In this document: positions 6,716 through 14,497 of the stretch, piece after piece | Position numbering within the stretch: position 1 is the stretch's first letter | Layout of the letters: each line of letters starts with the position of its first letter | From: WJMT01 sp964456985 | GTDB lineage: Bacteria; Acidobacteriota; Aminicenantia; Aminicenantales; Aminicenantaceae | Assembly: GCA_964456985.1 (NCBI GenBank) | Contig: CAYWDH010000041.1 | Location: 1-24,711, forward strand | Length of the DNA stretch: 24,711 bases | Reading direction: 5' to 3' | Position numbers and translations under genes: made by a program | The notes under the pieces: model-generated | Told to the model about the DNA's origin: nothing | Databases searched by the model: none | What the model saw: only the letters and a program-made list of their open reading frames with translations

Positions 6716-7921
6716 ATGAAAGTTAAGATTAGATGGATGATTGTATGCCTTTTTGTGATCTGCCTTGTGTTTGGTTGTGCAGGAGAAAAAAAGGCGGAAT
6801 CAGAATGGAGCGGAACGGTCGAACAGGAGAACGGGGTCAGGGTCGTGAACAACCCGGAAGAGCCTTTTTACGGAAATCTTGAGCTTGTTCTGGAACAGGA
6901 TCTGAGCATAGGGAATGAGGAGGATGACAATTACTTGTTTTTCAGGGCTTACGGGATGGATGTCGACTCTCAGGGAAATATCTATGTGATGGACACAGGA
7001 AACTTCCGGATCCAGAAGTTCAGCAGTTCAGGAGAATACCTGCAGACCATAGGAAAGAAAGGCCAGGGCCCCGGTGAATTTGACCGCATGCAGAGATTTT
7101 ATATTGATGAAGAAAATAACCTGTATGTATCAAGCGGCATGAAAATACAGATATTTAATGAAAGCGGGGAGTTTGTAAAAAGCATTCCTCTGACCTTTCA
7201 AATCAGTGACTTCTGGGTCTCTCCGGATGACTTTATTTATTGCCTTGCGTATTCATTTGCTGAAGGGGAGAGTTCGAGAAGAGTCGTTAAAGTCGATATG
7301 AAGGGCAAAGAAATCGAGGAGATCGACCGGTTTGGAGGCATGAAAATAGTCACCCGAAAAAGCGGTGGACAAACCGCTGCGTTTATTTTATCCCACAGCT
7401 ATAATCATTCTATGCACCTCGTTCCTTTTCAATATAAAGGACTGATCTATGCTTATTCCGATGAGTACAGTCTTTTCCATCTTAATTCGATGGGAGAGCT
7501 TGATTGTACCATCAAAAAGAATGAACCGTATCCATCTATAAGCAAAAGGGAAAAAGACACAATAATTCAAGATACGAAGGACTCTATGTCTGATAGGGGA
7601 CAGGAATGGCCGGATAGTGTGATAGAGGAGGCCTGTCAGTTTCCCGAACACCGCCCGTTTTTTTCAGGTCTAGCTGTGGATGAGCTGGGAAGGATTTATG
7701 TAAGGAGAGTCAGGTCTGTACTTGATGAGACGGAAACCAATGAGTTCGATATCTTCAGTGCGGACGGCTATTATCTCTATAAAACAGAGATCGATTTCAG
7801 TCCTTCTTTAATAAAGAATGGATTTGTATACAGGATAAAAACAGATGATGAAGCCGGCACGGTGAGGCTCCTTCGCTATAGAGTGAAAAACTGGGACCAA
7901 ATAAAGACCACTATAACCTAA
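6716..7921 (+). CDS. Six-bladed beta-propeller (NHL-type) lipoprotein
   Basis: Started at ATG 6716, the protein has 401 aa. It opens with a lipoprotein signal: basic MKVKIRW, a hydrophobic core and a lipobox ending VFG-C with lipid Cys C21. After an acidic linker come NHL-like propeller blades: about 77-112 (GMDVDSQGNIYVMDTGNFRI, then GEYLQTIGKKG) and about 121-160 (NNLYVSSGMKIQIFNESGEF), with more divergent blades to residue 380. The motif GQGPGEF is typical of six-bladed propellers that are abundant in Aminicenantes, Acidobacteria and Bacteroidetes. It is likely anchored to a membrane facing the periplasm or surface and binds a protein or glycan; no enzyme residues are recognisable. It is a stand-alone gene, convergent with 8128-10362. 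Confidence 0.87.
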   Translation: MKVKIRWMIVCLFVICLVFGCAGEKKAESEWSGTVEQENGVRVVNNPEEPFYGNLELVLEQDLSIGNEEDDNYLFFRAYGMDVDSQGNIYVMDTGNFRIQKFSSSGEYLQTIGKKGQGPGEFDRMQRFYIDEENNLYVSSGMKIQIFNESGEFVKSIPLTFQISDFWVSPDDFIYCLAYSFAEGESSRRVVKVDMKGKEIEEIDRFGGMKIVTRKSGGQTAAFILSHSYNHSMHLVPFQYKGLIYAYSDEYSLFHLNSMGELDCTIKKNEPYPSISKREKDTIIQDTKDSMSDRGQEWPDSVIEEACQFPEHRPFFSGLAVDELGRIYVRRVRSVLDETETNEFDIFSADGYYLYKTEIDFSPSLIKNGFVYRIKTDDEAGTVRLLRYRVKNWDQIKTTIT

Positions 7922-7941
7922 ACAATTTTCCTTATAAATAT

Positions 7942-7958
7942 ATAGTGTCACGCACTAT
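7942..7958. repeat. Small 6-bp hairpin downstream of the lipoprotein gene
   Basis: ATAGTG, TCACG, CACTAT. It has no T tract. It may be part of the transcript end of the lipoprotein gene. Confidence 0.3.
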
Positions 7959-7963
7959 CTTAA

Positions 7964-8106
7964 CTTTCAGGCAGGCTGGGTGGTTCTGAAGTCATCCGGA
8001 GGCGAGCGGGCAAGGTTCCTCGCAGAGGGGAGCGAGCCGAGGAATAAGCTGATTTTACTCGCTGGGAAAAATCAGCGGGCTGAAGAACCAGCTTGCCTGA
8101 TGAAAG
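7964..8106. repeat. Large imperfect inverted repeat with inner hairpins (palindromic element or structured RNA)
   Basis: The outer arms 7964-7987 and 8084-8106 pair over about 20 bp: CTTTC/GAAAG, AGGCA/TGCCT, GGCT/AGCT with one G-T, and GGTTCT/AGAACC, interrupted by a GAT bulge and a GGGT bulge. Inside are TTCCTCG/CGAGGAA (8016-8022 with 8038-8044) and a perfect 9-bp hairpin GCTGATTTT/AAAATCAGC (8048-8056 with 8068-8076). Several CTCGC/GCGAG words offer alternative pairs. It fills the gap between two convergent genes, lacks an open frame and a T tract, and is more G-rich than its surroundings. Confidence 0.65.
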
Positions 8107-8127
8107 TCGGGAGCACAAGCCACACTC

Positions 8128-10362
8128 TCAAAGAGTCCAGGCATAGCCGATCTTGAGAAAAAAGGTCCGGTCTGTCTGGGTCAGATTGATATCATAGAAT
8201 CCCAAATAGTTATCGCTGTACCCGAGGAAAAGCACAGTGCGGGGATTAAGCTTATAAGAAAAGAGAAGCTGGGAGAAAAGAGTCTGTGTTTGAGGGTCCA
8301 CTTCGTCTTCGTAGAGAGCGAGATTTCTATCAATGTCCTGATACTGAAGGATCGCACGGAAAAAAGCCTTATTGTTTAGATGGTAGATAAAGCTCATCTG
8401 GGGGAGATGTGCCAGAAAGAGCCTTTCCCCGTCTATTTTCAGCCATCTGTATAAATAGCTCAAGTTGACATTGAAGTGTTTTCCTAAATTCCAGTCTAAC
8501 TCAGGGCTTATCTGGAGGTATTTTCCTGCCCGGACATGCGTGTAGTCGATCTCATCTCCGTAGCTTACAAAAACATCGCAGTAAAGGTTTCCGGCAGGGC
8601 GGATGGAAAACATAATATGATTGAAGAATTGGGAAAAAGATTCTTGTTTATAGACTTTTTCTCGAATTCCCACCGCAGTTGTGAAGGATGACTGCATGGG
8701 ACCGTTCAGCGAGATATTGGTTTCCAACTCTTTTTCCAGAAGATTGCCCTGATGGTCATTGGTCTGGTCATAGTTAGCAACGATATCTATTTCAGAGAAA
8801 AAGCTCTTTTCAGTCCCTACGTATATATATCCTCCCCCCAGCTCAAAATTACGGTAATCGACCTGAGGTTCGAATCCCATATCAGCCCGAAAATCAGGGC
8901 TGAAATCTTCATAGGAACCAAAAAGCACATAATTTTTTTTCTGGCGCGACACCTCTATATTGGCTGCGTATCCATAGAGCTCGCCTGTATCCTGGTCATA
9001 ATCTTCAGCCAGTGAGTCCGGATAAGCGGTTTGGGAACCCAGCAGCTGGAAAGTCACTGCATCGGATTTACTCAGATGCAGAAGGCCGTCCAGTCCGGCC
9101 AGCCGGTTATGATATTTGTCACCTTCCCGGTCAGTCATGAGGATTCCCAGAGTAGAGCCTCCTCCGATATCCCGGCGGTAGCGCAGGACATTGGAAAAGG
9201 ACCTTTGGCTCAGGAAACCTGAATTTGAACCCTGAGATCCAGGAAAAATAAGATTTGTGAGCTGGTCCTGTGCAGAGAAAAAGCCGATGGTGTTTTTTCC
9301 TTCTTTTCCTGAAATTTTCACTCCCCAGGCAGGATCTGCCACGGAGCGGGTGTATAAAGCCTGTATGGGAGTTTCAAAAAAGTCCTGGCCTTCCAGGAAA
9401 AAAGGCCGCTTTTCCGGATAATAAAGAGCGAACTGTTTATTGATATCAAGCTGGGCCACATCTGCCTCCACCTGAGAAAAATCCGGATTCACAGCCCCGC
9501 TCAAGGTCATGTTATTGGAAAATCCCCATCGTCCCGAGATCCCGATATTTCCGAGCGATTCCTCTTTTTTCATGGGTCCTTCGGGAAAATCTTCTCTTTC
9601 ATCTGAATAAAGTCCCACGACAGTGGGATCGAGTTCGATATTGCGGCCCGGCTCCGCTCCTGAGAATCCTTTGATCTTAGGAAGCTGGCAGAGAATGCAC
9701 TGTATTTCATTTCGGTCCAAAGGGAAGGAACTTATCTGATGGCGCCGGCTTCTTGGATAATTTCGGACCGGAGCAAAACCCCAGATCTGATCTTCTTCAG
9801 AGGGCTGGAACTGCAGCGCTCTGAAAGGGATAGCGATTTCAATCACATAACCAAAGTCAGTGATCCGGCCTGCAGATGTCCAGATCGCATCCCAGGAATC
9901 GTCTTCATATGAGCCGCCGTTGCTCATGATCTCATCTCCTTGAATGCCTAAGGGATTCACAAAAAAACCAAAGGCCCGGTTTTCATCATTAAAGGTATCT
10001 ATGATAAATCCGATACTGTCATCCCGCCAGGCTTCATCACGATCGGAAAGATAAGCCCTTATTTTTTCAGGTTCTGGATCAAGGGCACGGCACCCCACAT
10101 ACAGATTCTGGGAGTCATAGAGCAGGTAGCACTCTGTATCAACCGGTGCGGGCACATTTTCTGCTGGCATGACCTCTATATCCAAATGTAATGTCAGAGC
10201 ATTTGACCATGCTTTTTCGTCAAGAATCCCGTTTATATTGATTTTAGAATCTGTTTTTGGTATCTCAAAAACTTTTTCTTCTGGGTTTTTGTTTTTGGCT
10301 GAAAGTACTGGACTTACTATTATGGATATACTGAGCAGCAGTCCTAGAAGTTTTTGTGACAT
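8128..10362 (-). CDS. DUF5916 outer-membrane protein with N-terminal CBM9-like domain
   Basis: The protein has 744 aa from the ATG at 10362. A signal peptide (MSQKLLGLLLSISIIVSPVLSA) is followed by a family-9 carbohydrate-binding-like beta-sandwich at about 30-220 (ININGILDEKAW; LYVGCRALDPEP; DDSIGFIIDTF; GYVIEIAIPFRALQF). The rest is a long DUF5916 region rich in amphipathic strands, with FYPEKRPFFLEGQDFF-like wording (here LYYPEKRPFFLEG), ending in KIGYAWTL. Members are predicted outer-membrane barrels, often near peptidases or glycan-use genes; their biochemical role is not established. The frame is open further upstream to 10638, but GAGGAGA (10369-10375) and the signal peptide fix the start. 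It is divergent from the FAD/Fe-S oxidoreductase and convergent with the lipoprotein. Confidence 0.9.
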   Translation of the reverse strand: MSQKLLGLLLSISIIVSPVLSAKNKNPEEKVFEIPKTDSKININGILDEKAWSNALTLHLDIEVMPAENVPAPVDTECYLLYDSQNLYVGCRALDPEPEKIRAYLSDRDEAWRDDSIGFIIDTFNDENRAFGFFVNPLGIQGDEIMSNGGSYEDDSWDAIWTSAGRITDFGYVIEIAIPFRALQFQPSEEDQIWGFAPVRNYPRSRRHQISSFPLDRNEIQCILCQLPKIKGFSGAEPGRNIELDPTVVGLYSDEREDFPEGPMKKEESLGNIGISGRWGFSNNMTLSGAVNPDFSQVEADVAQLDINKQFALYYPEKRPFFLEGQDFFETPIQALYTRSVADPAWGVKISGKEGKNTIGFFSAQDQLTNLIFPGSQGSNSGFLSQRSFSNVLRYRRDIGGGSTLGILMTDREGDKYHNRLAGLDGLLHLSKSDAVTFQLLGSQTAYPDSLAEDYDQDTGELYGYAANIEVSRQKKNYVLFGSYEDFSPDFRADMGFEPQVDYRNFELGGGYIYVGTEKSFFSEIDIVANYDQTNDHQGNLLEKELETNISLNGPMQSSFTTAVGIREKVYKQESFSQFFNHIMFSIRPAGNLYCDVFVSYGDEIDYTHVRAGKYLQISPELDWNLGKHFNVNLSYLYRWLKIDGERLFLAHLPQMSFIYHLNNKAFFRAILQYQDIDRNLALYEDEVDPQTQTLFSQLLFSYKLNPRTVLFLGYSDNYLGFYDINLTQTDRTFFLKIGYAWTL

Positions 10363-10368
10363 GAAATA

Positions 10369-10375
10369 TCTCCTC
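10369..10375 (-). promoter_or_regulatory. Ribosome binding site that fixes the DUF5916 start
   Basis: GAGGAGA on the minus strand, six bases before the ATG at 10362. The 92 codons upstream in the same frame encode no domain and cover the divergent promoter region. Confidence 0.75.
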
Positions 10376-10407
10376 TTTTTGATTGATGAACATGATTTTT
10401 TTTGTTT

Positions 10408-10514
10408 GAACGCGTTCTCATCTAGATAAACGTAAAGCGGGGGAAGAAGGTTCATTCTTTTTTTATTATTTCTAAAGACAGGACTCAATCGTGATTTTCC
10501 TATCAAATTAGGAA
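10408..10514. promoter_or_regulatory. Two small dyads in the divergent intergenic region
   Basis: GAACGCGTTC (10408-10417) is a 10-bp palindrome close to the DUF5916 start. TTCCTA and TAGGAA (10497-10502 and 10509-10514) are inverted around TCAAAT. No convincing minus-strand promoter was found between them; the rest of 10363-10570 shows nothing recognisable. Confidence 0.3.
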
Positions 10515-10570
10515 GAGAAAGAAGTTTTTCGGATTTTGTATTGATCAGCGGCCAAAGACTATAATATCTA

Positions 10571-10599
10571 TTGAATAAATAGGAAAAATATATTAGAAT
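10571..10599 (+). promoter_or_regulatory. Promoter of the FAD/Fe-S oxidoreductase gene
   Basis: TTGAAT (10571-10576), a 17-base spacer and TAGAAT (10594-10599). The predicted start near 10606 leaves about 32 bases to the TTG start codon. The -10 hexamer is the same as that of the first barrel gene. Confidence 0.6.
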
Positions 10600-10637
10600 A
10601 TCTATATCCCTAACTGAGGAGAATAGGAAGAGGAACA

Positions 10638-13600
10638 TTGAATAAAAAAATAAAGAAATGGCTTAAAGAAAAATTCATTCAGAGAGTCAATTTTAATCCA
10701 TATGAGAGACTGCTTTACAGCCATGATATTGCGGCCATGCCAAAACTGGTAAAACCTCTCATAGGAAATACGGTCCCTGATGCTGTGGTGCAGCCGGAAA
10801 ATGAAGAGGAATTATCTGAGCTTGTCAGATGGGCTTCAGAGAACAGAGTGCCATTGGTCCCAAGAGGAAAAGGATCATCCGGATATGGAGGGATCATCCC
10901 TACAAAAAATGGAATCGTTATTGATTTTTACAGGATGAAAAGAGTGCTTTCAGTGGATGAAAAACAAATGCTGGCGGTAGTGGAATCCGGGATAACCTGG
11001 GAACAGCTGGATAGAGAGCTTGCTAAGAAAGGCCTCACCATACGTCTTTACCCCACTAGCTATCCTTCTTCATCTGCCGGAGGGTGGCTTGCCCAGGGAG
11101 GAGCGGGCATAGGCTCATATGAGTACGGATGGTTTTCAGACAATGTCAAAAGTGCGAGGATCGTGCTTCCTGATGGGAAGATAAAAGATATATCAGGAAA
11201 GGATATGGAACTTGTGGCTGATGCAGAGGGGATCACAGGAATTATAAGCCGGTTGACAATCCATGTGCAGAAAATGGAAAAAAAGGATGTAGTGGCTTTT
11301 GCCTGTCCTGATGCCCATTCCCTTTCCCGGATTTTTCAGGAAATCATAGACCGGAAACTTCCAATTTGGTCAGTTCTGTTTATAAATCCACGCATGGCTG
11401 AAATGAAAAACCGTTCTCCTTTGCTTGAAAAGCATGGTCACCCTGTGGAAGAGAGAGTGATACTTCCGGCCGCTTATATCGCAACCCTTGCTTTCAGGAG
11501 AAGAGACCGTGGTGAGATTATGGGGAAACTGGACGGAATCATTAAAAAATGTGAAGGAGAAATGCTCAGCCAAAGAATTGCTGACCATGAATGGAAAAAT
11601 CGATTCAAACTGATGATCGTAAAAAGGCTTGGTCCCTCTCTTGTTCCTGCAGAGGTTGTGGTCCCTTTGAGTAAATTGGGTGATGTCATGGAGGAGATCG
11701 AAGATAAAGTGAATCAGCCTGTAGTCAAGGAAGGTGTTATAATTAAAAAAGGAAAAAACGGAAAAGCTGAGGCCGTTATTCTGGGTTTTATTCCCAGCGA
11801 TCAACGGAAGTTTTCTTATAATTTTGTCTTCGGACTTGTACTGACTATCATGAAGATCGCCAAAAAATACGGGGGAAGACCCTATTCTACCGGATTGTAT
11901 TTTACCGGAGAGAAAGGCAGGGTTCTTGGGAAAGAGAGAAGCAAGAAGATCGAAAAATATAAGAAATCAGTTGATCCGCATAAAATTTTAAATCCGGATA
12001 AAGTCGTGAAAAAGAATGCAATAAGCAGAGCTTTAAGTTTTGCCAACATTTTTGAACCTTTTGTGAGACCATTCGGGAATACAGTGATCACTCGGGTAGG
12101 AGAGTACTTTGACAAACCGGTGAGAGGGATCCCGGCTGATGTGGCCAGGTATGCCTATGGCTGTTCCCAGTGCGGTTACTGTCTGGATGAGTGTGACCAG
12201 TTTTACGGCCGGGGATGGGAGAGTCAGTCGCCACGGGGGAAGTGGTATTGGCTTCGTGAATACATGGAAGGAAAGGTTGATTGGAACCAATTCATGGTCG
12301 ACACCATAATTGCCTGCACTACTTGTGAGTTCTGTGACATCCGTTGTTCCGCAGTGCTCCCCATAGAGTCATCCTGGATGAAATTAAGAGGGGAATTGAT
12401 CCATGAGGACAAGAAAATGACCTTTCCTCCGTTTGAAATGATGGCTTCTGCTTCCACAGCTCAAGGAAACATATGGGCAGGCTATCGGAAAGACCGCACA
12501 GCCTGGTTTCCGGAAGAGTTAAAAGAAAAGCACGGACCTGGGAAAAAGAGCAAAAATATCTATTTTGCCGGATGTACGGCTTCTTATGTTGAGCACGACA
12601 TCGGCGCGGCTTCTGTGTCCCTTCTGGACGCGGCAGGAGTTGATTTTTCGTATCTCGGAACCAAGGAAAACTGCTGCGGTACTCCCATGCTGGTAGCTGG
12701 GAAATGGGATGTGTTCAAAGAGATCATGCGCAAAAACATAGAGGCTGTAAAGGAAGCCGGAGCTGATACAGTGATCACATCCTGTCCGGCTTGTGACATG
12801 ATGTGGCGTCATTATTATCCGGAATGGGCGGATAAACTTAATATGGATTACAACATAAAAGCCAAACACTACAGCGAGGTGATTTCAGAAAAGCTGAAAA
12901 AGGGAGAGTTTCAATTCACTCATGCGATAAAAGGCAAGGTGACCTGGCATGACTCCTGTCATATCGGACGTGTATCTGGAGTCTATGAAGAACCCCGGGA
13001 TATCATTAAAGCCATTCCGGGAATTGAGTTTGAGGAGATGGCTCACAACAGGGAAGAGGGACACTGCTGCGGGAGCGTGTTGACTCTGATTAAAGACCCT
13101 CCTATTGCGGCTGACATAGGAAAGTCAAGGATGGAGGAAGCAAAGGAAATCAATGCAGAGACCATTCTTGCTCTGTGTCCCTGCTGTGAATTCCAGTTAA
13201 GGGTCACAGAGGAAAAAAAGAAATTGGGGCTGGAAGTCAAAGACTTAGCCGCTTTTGCCTGCAAAGCTTTGGGTAAGGAGTTTAAGGACCCCAGCCCGGA
13301 AGTAGCAAAACAGTGGGCTGTTTTTGAAGCCATGATAGAGCTTATGACGCCTGAAGGGTTTGCTGGCCTTATGGCTTCCATGTGGCCCGAACTCCTGGAT
13401 GCCATGCCCATGGGGATGGGGAAGATGATGCGGGCTATAGGTAAAATGGGAGTGTTCGGTGGGTTTTTATTTACTCTGATGAAACCGGTGTTCCCTGTGC
13501 TGTTCCCGAAACTTCTGCCCGGAATGATGCCTAAAGTTATGCCTACGTTATTGGAGAAGATAGGAGAAAAAATTCCTATGCCTGATTATATGGCAGAGCA

Positions 13601-13712
13601 GATGCCGGATATGATGCCCGGAGTCATGGATAATCTAATGCCGCATATGCTGCCCGATGTGGTTCCTCTGGTTGTCCCTGAAATGATATCTTATCTTAGA
13701 AGTCGGGCTTAA
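10638..13712 (+). CDS. FAD-linked oxidase / Fe-S (CCG-domain) oxidoreductase fusion, GlcD-GlcF-like
   Basis: One polypeptide of 1024 aa joins parts that are separate subunits in glycolate or lactate oxidases. Residues 45-210 are a PCMH-type FAD domain (VPLVPRGKGSSGYGG near 71-85) and about 215-455 the substrate-side C-terminal domain. A two-[4Fe-4S] ferredoxin-like segment follows (C509, C512, C515, C519 and C560, C563, C566, C570). Two CCG domains follow (C646, C679-C680-G681, C716, C719; and C774, C810-C811-G812, C847, C850), as in GlcF and HdrB/HdrD. It probably oxidises a 2-hydroxyacid and passes electrons through clusters to a quinone or electron-transfer protein; the substrate is unknown. 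Residues 890-1024 form a Met/Pro-rich tail. The start is TTG with AGGAAGAGG upstream. It ends sharing TTAA with the convergent iscU-like gene. Confidence 0.9.
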   Translation: MNKKIKKWLKEKFIQRVNFNPYERLLYSHDIAAMPKLVKPLIGNTVPDAVVQPENEEELSELVRWASENRVPLVPRGKGSSGYGGIIPTKNGIVIDFYRMKRVLSVDEKQMLAVVESGITWEQLDRELAKKGLTIRLYPTSYPSSSAGGWLAQGGAGIGSYEYGWFSDNVKSARIVLPDGKIKDISGKDMELVADAEGITGIISRLTIHVQKMEKKDVVAFACPDAHSLSRIFQEIIDRKLPIWSVLFINPRMAEMKNRSPLLEKHGHPVEERVILPAAYIATLAFRRRDRGEIMGKLDGIIKKCEGEMLSQRIADHEWKNRFKLMIVKRLGPSLVPAEVVVPLSKLGDVMEEIEDKVNQPVVKEGVIIKKGKNGKAEAVILGFIPSDQRKFSYNFVFGLVLTIMKIAKKYGGRPYSTGLYFTGEKGRVLGKERSKKIEKYKKSVDPHKILNPDKVVKKNAISRALSFANIFEPFVRPFGNTVITRVGEYFDKPVRGIPADVARYAYGCSQCGYCLDECDQFYGRGWESQSPRGKWYWLREYMEGKVDWNQFMVDTIIACTTCEFCDIRCSAVLPIESSWMKLRGELIHEDKKMTFPPFEMMASASTAQGNIWAGYRKDRTAWFPEELKEKHGPGKKSKNIYFAGCTASYVEHDIGAASVSLLDAAGVDFSYLGTKENCCGTPMLVAGKWDVFKEIMRKNIEAVKEAGADTVITSCPACDMMWRHYYPEWADKLNMDYNIKAKHYSEVISEKLKKGEFQFTHAIKGKVTWHDSCHIGRVSGVYEEPRDIIKAIPGIEFEEMAHNREEGHCCGSVLTLIKDPPIAADIGKSRMEEAKEINAETILALCPCCEFQLRVTEEKKKLGLEVKDLAAFACKALGKEFKDPSPEVAKQWAVFEAMIELMTPEGFAGLMASMWPELLDAMPMGMGKMMRAIGKMGVFGGFLFTLMKPVFPVLFPKLLPGMMPKVMPTLLEKIGEKIPMPDYMAEQMPDMMPGVMDNLMPHMLPDVVPLVVPEMISYLRSRA

Positions 13713-14482
13713 ATCACAACAGCATCTACGAACAGTTCATAGGTATTGTCTTCGTCAAGGTCATGGATTTTGACTTTTTCAACTTCATTGAGGCCCAGTA
13801 TTCCGACGAGCTCGGATTCATAGAGAATTTTAACATTTGATTTTTTAAGCTTCGCCTTGAGATTGTCTGAAATATTTTCGGTTTTTTTGTCAGTTAAAAG
13901 GACCACTCTTGGAGAATACCTGGCCAAAGTTTCAGCCAGCGCTCTGGATTCTTTTCCCTTATCCTGAATGAGGATCCTTTTTTCCTTCAGTGAAGAAGGT
14001 TCTTTGACTTTATGATAAACTCCTTTTTCCAAGAACTCTTTTTCTCCCGGGATTTCTTTTTTAGGGGAACCTTTGACCTCTTTTTTTTCTTTATGTTTTT
14101 CCTTATGTTTTTCTTTATAGTTTTTTATGGCTGCTTTCAGGGCATCGGCGGCCAGGTTTGAACAGTGCATTTTTATCGGAGGAAGCCCCTCCAGTTCATC
14201 CGCCACATCCTGTCGAGTTATTTTAAGGGCTTCATCCAGAGTCTTTCCCTTGGCTAATTCTGTCACCATAGAGGCAGTGGCCACAGCTGAACCGCAGCCA
14301 AATGTTTTAAATTTAATATCTTGGATTCGGTTGTTTTTGACTTTCAATGTGAATTCCATAAGGTCTCCGCACACAGGATTCCCGACCGTGCCTATAGCTA
14401 TATCTTTTCCTGTTAAGGTTCCCACGTTCCTGGGATTGCGAAAATGATCCAAAACTTTTTTAGAGTATGATGTTGATTTCAT
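13709..14482 (-). CDS. IscU/NifU-type Fe-S scaffold fused to a degenerate thioredoxin-reductase-like domain
   Basis: Residues 1-122 are an IscU/NifU-N scaffold with the three cluster Cys (C38 in GNPVCGD, C63 in FGCGSA, C107 in MHCSNLA) and the Asp after the first Cys (D40). A Lys/Glu/His linker (122-148, with repeated KEKH) leads to about 105 residues that resemble the NADPH-binding part of thioredoxin reductase: GVYHKVKEP where reductases have GVSYCATCDG, KRILIQDKGKES where they have a GGGDSA loop, then LARYSPRVVLLTD and a final FVDAVV strand. Neither the CxxC nor the Gly-rich loop is present, so NADPH-disulfide chemistry is unlikely. A perfect AGGAGG (14489-14494) precedes the start, 15 bases after the iscS-like stop. 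It is the last gene of the tusA-dsrE-iscS-iscU operon. Confidence 0.88.
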   Translation of the reverse strand: MKSTSYSKKVLDHFRNPRNVGTLTGKDIAIGTVGNPVCGDLMEFTLKVKNNRIQDIKFKTFGCGSAVATASMVTELAKGKTLDEALKITRQDVADELEGLPPIKMHCSNLAADALKAAIKNYKEKHKEKHKEKKEVKGSPKKEIPGEKEFLEKGVYHKVKEPSSLKEKRILIQDKGKESRALAETLARYSPRVVLLTDKKTENISDNLKAKLKKSNVKILYESELVGILGLNEVEKVKIHDLDEDNTYELFVDAVVI

Positions 14483-14497
14483 TTCTGTCCTCCTCTA

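Noticed and set aside
10363..10638. Upstream extension of the DUF5916 frame
   Set aside because: A signal peptide and GAGGAGA ribosome site begin at 10362, and the extension covers the divergent promoter region.
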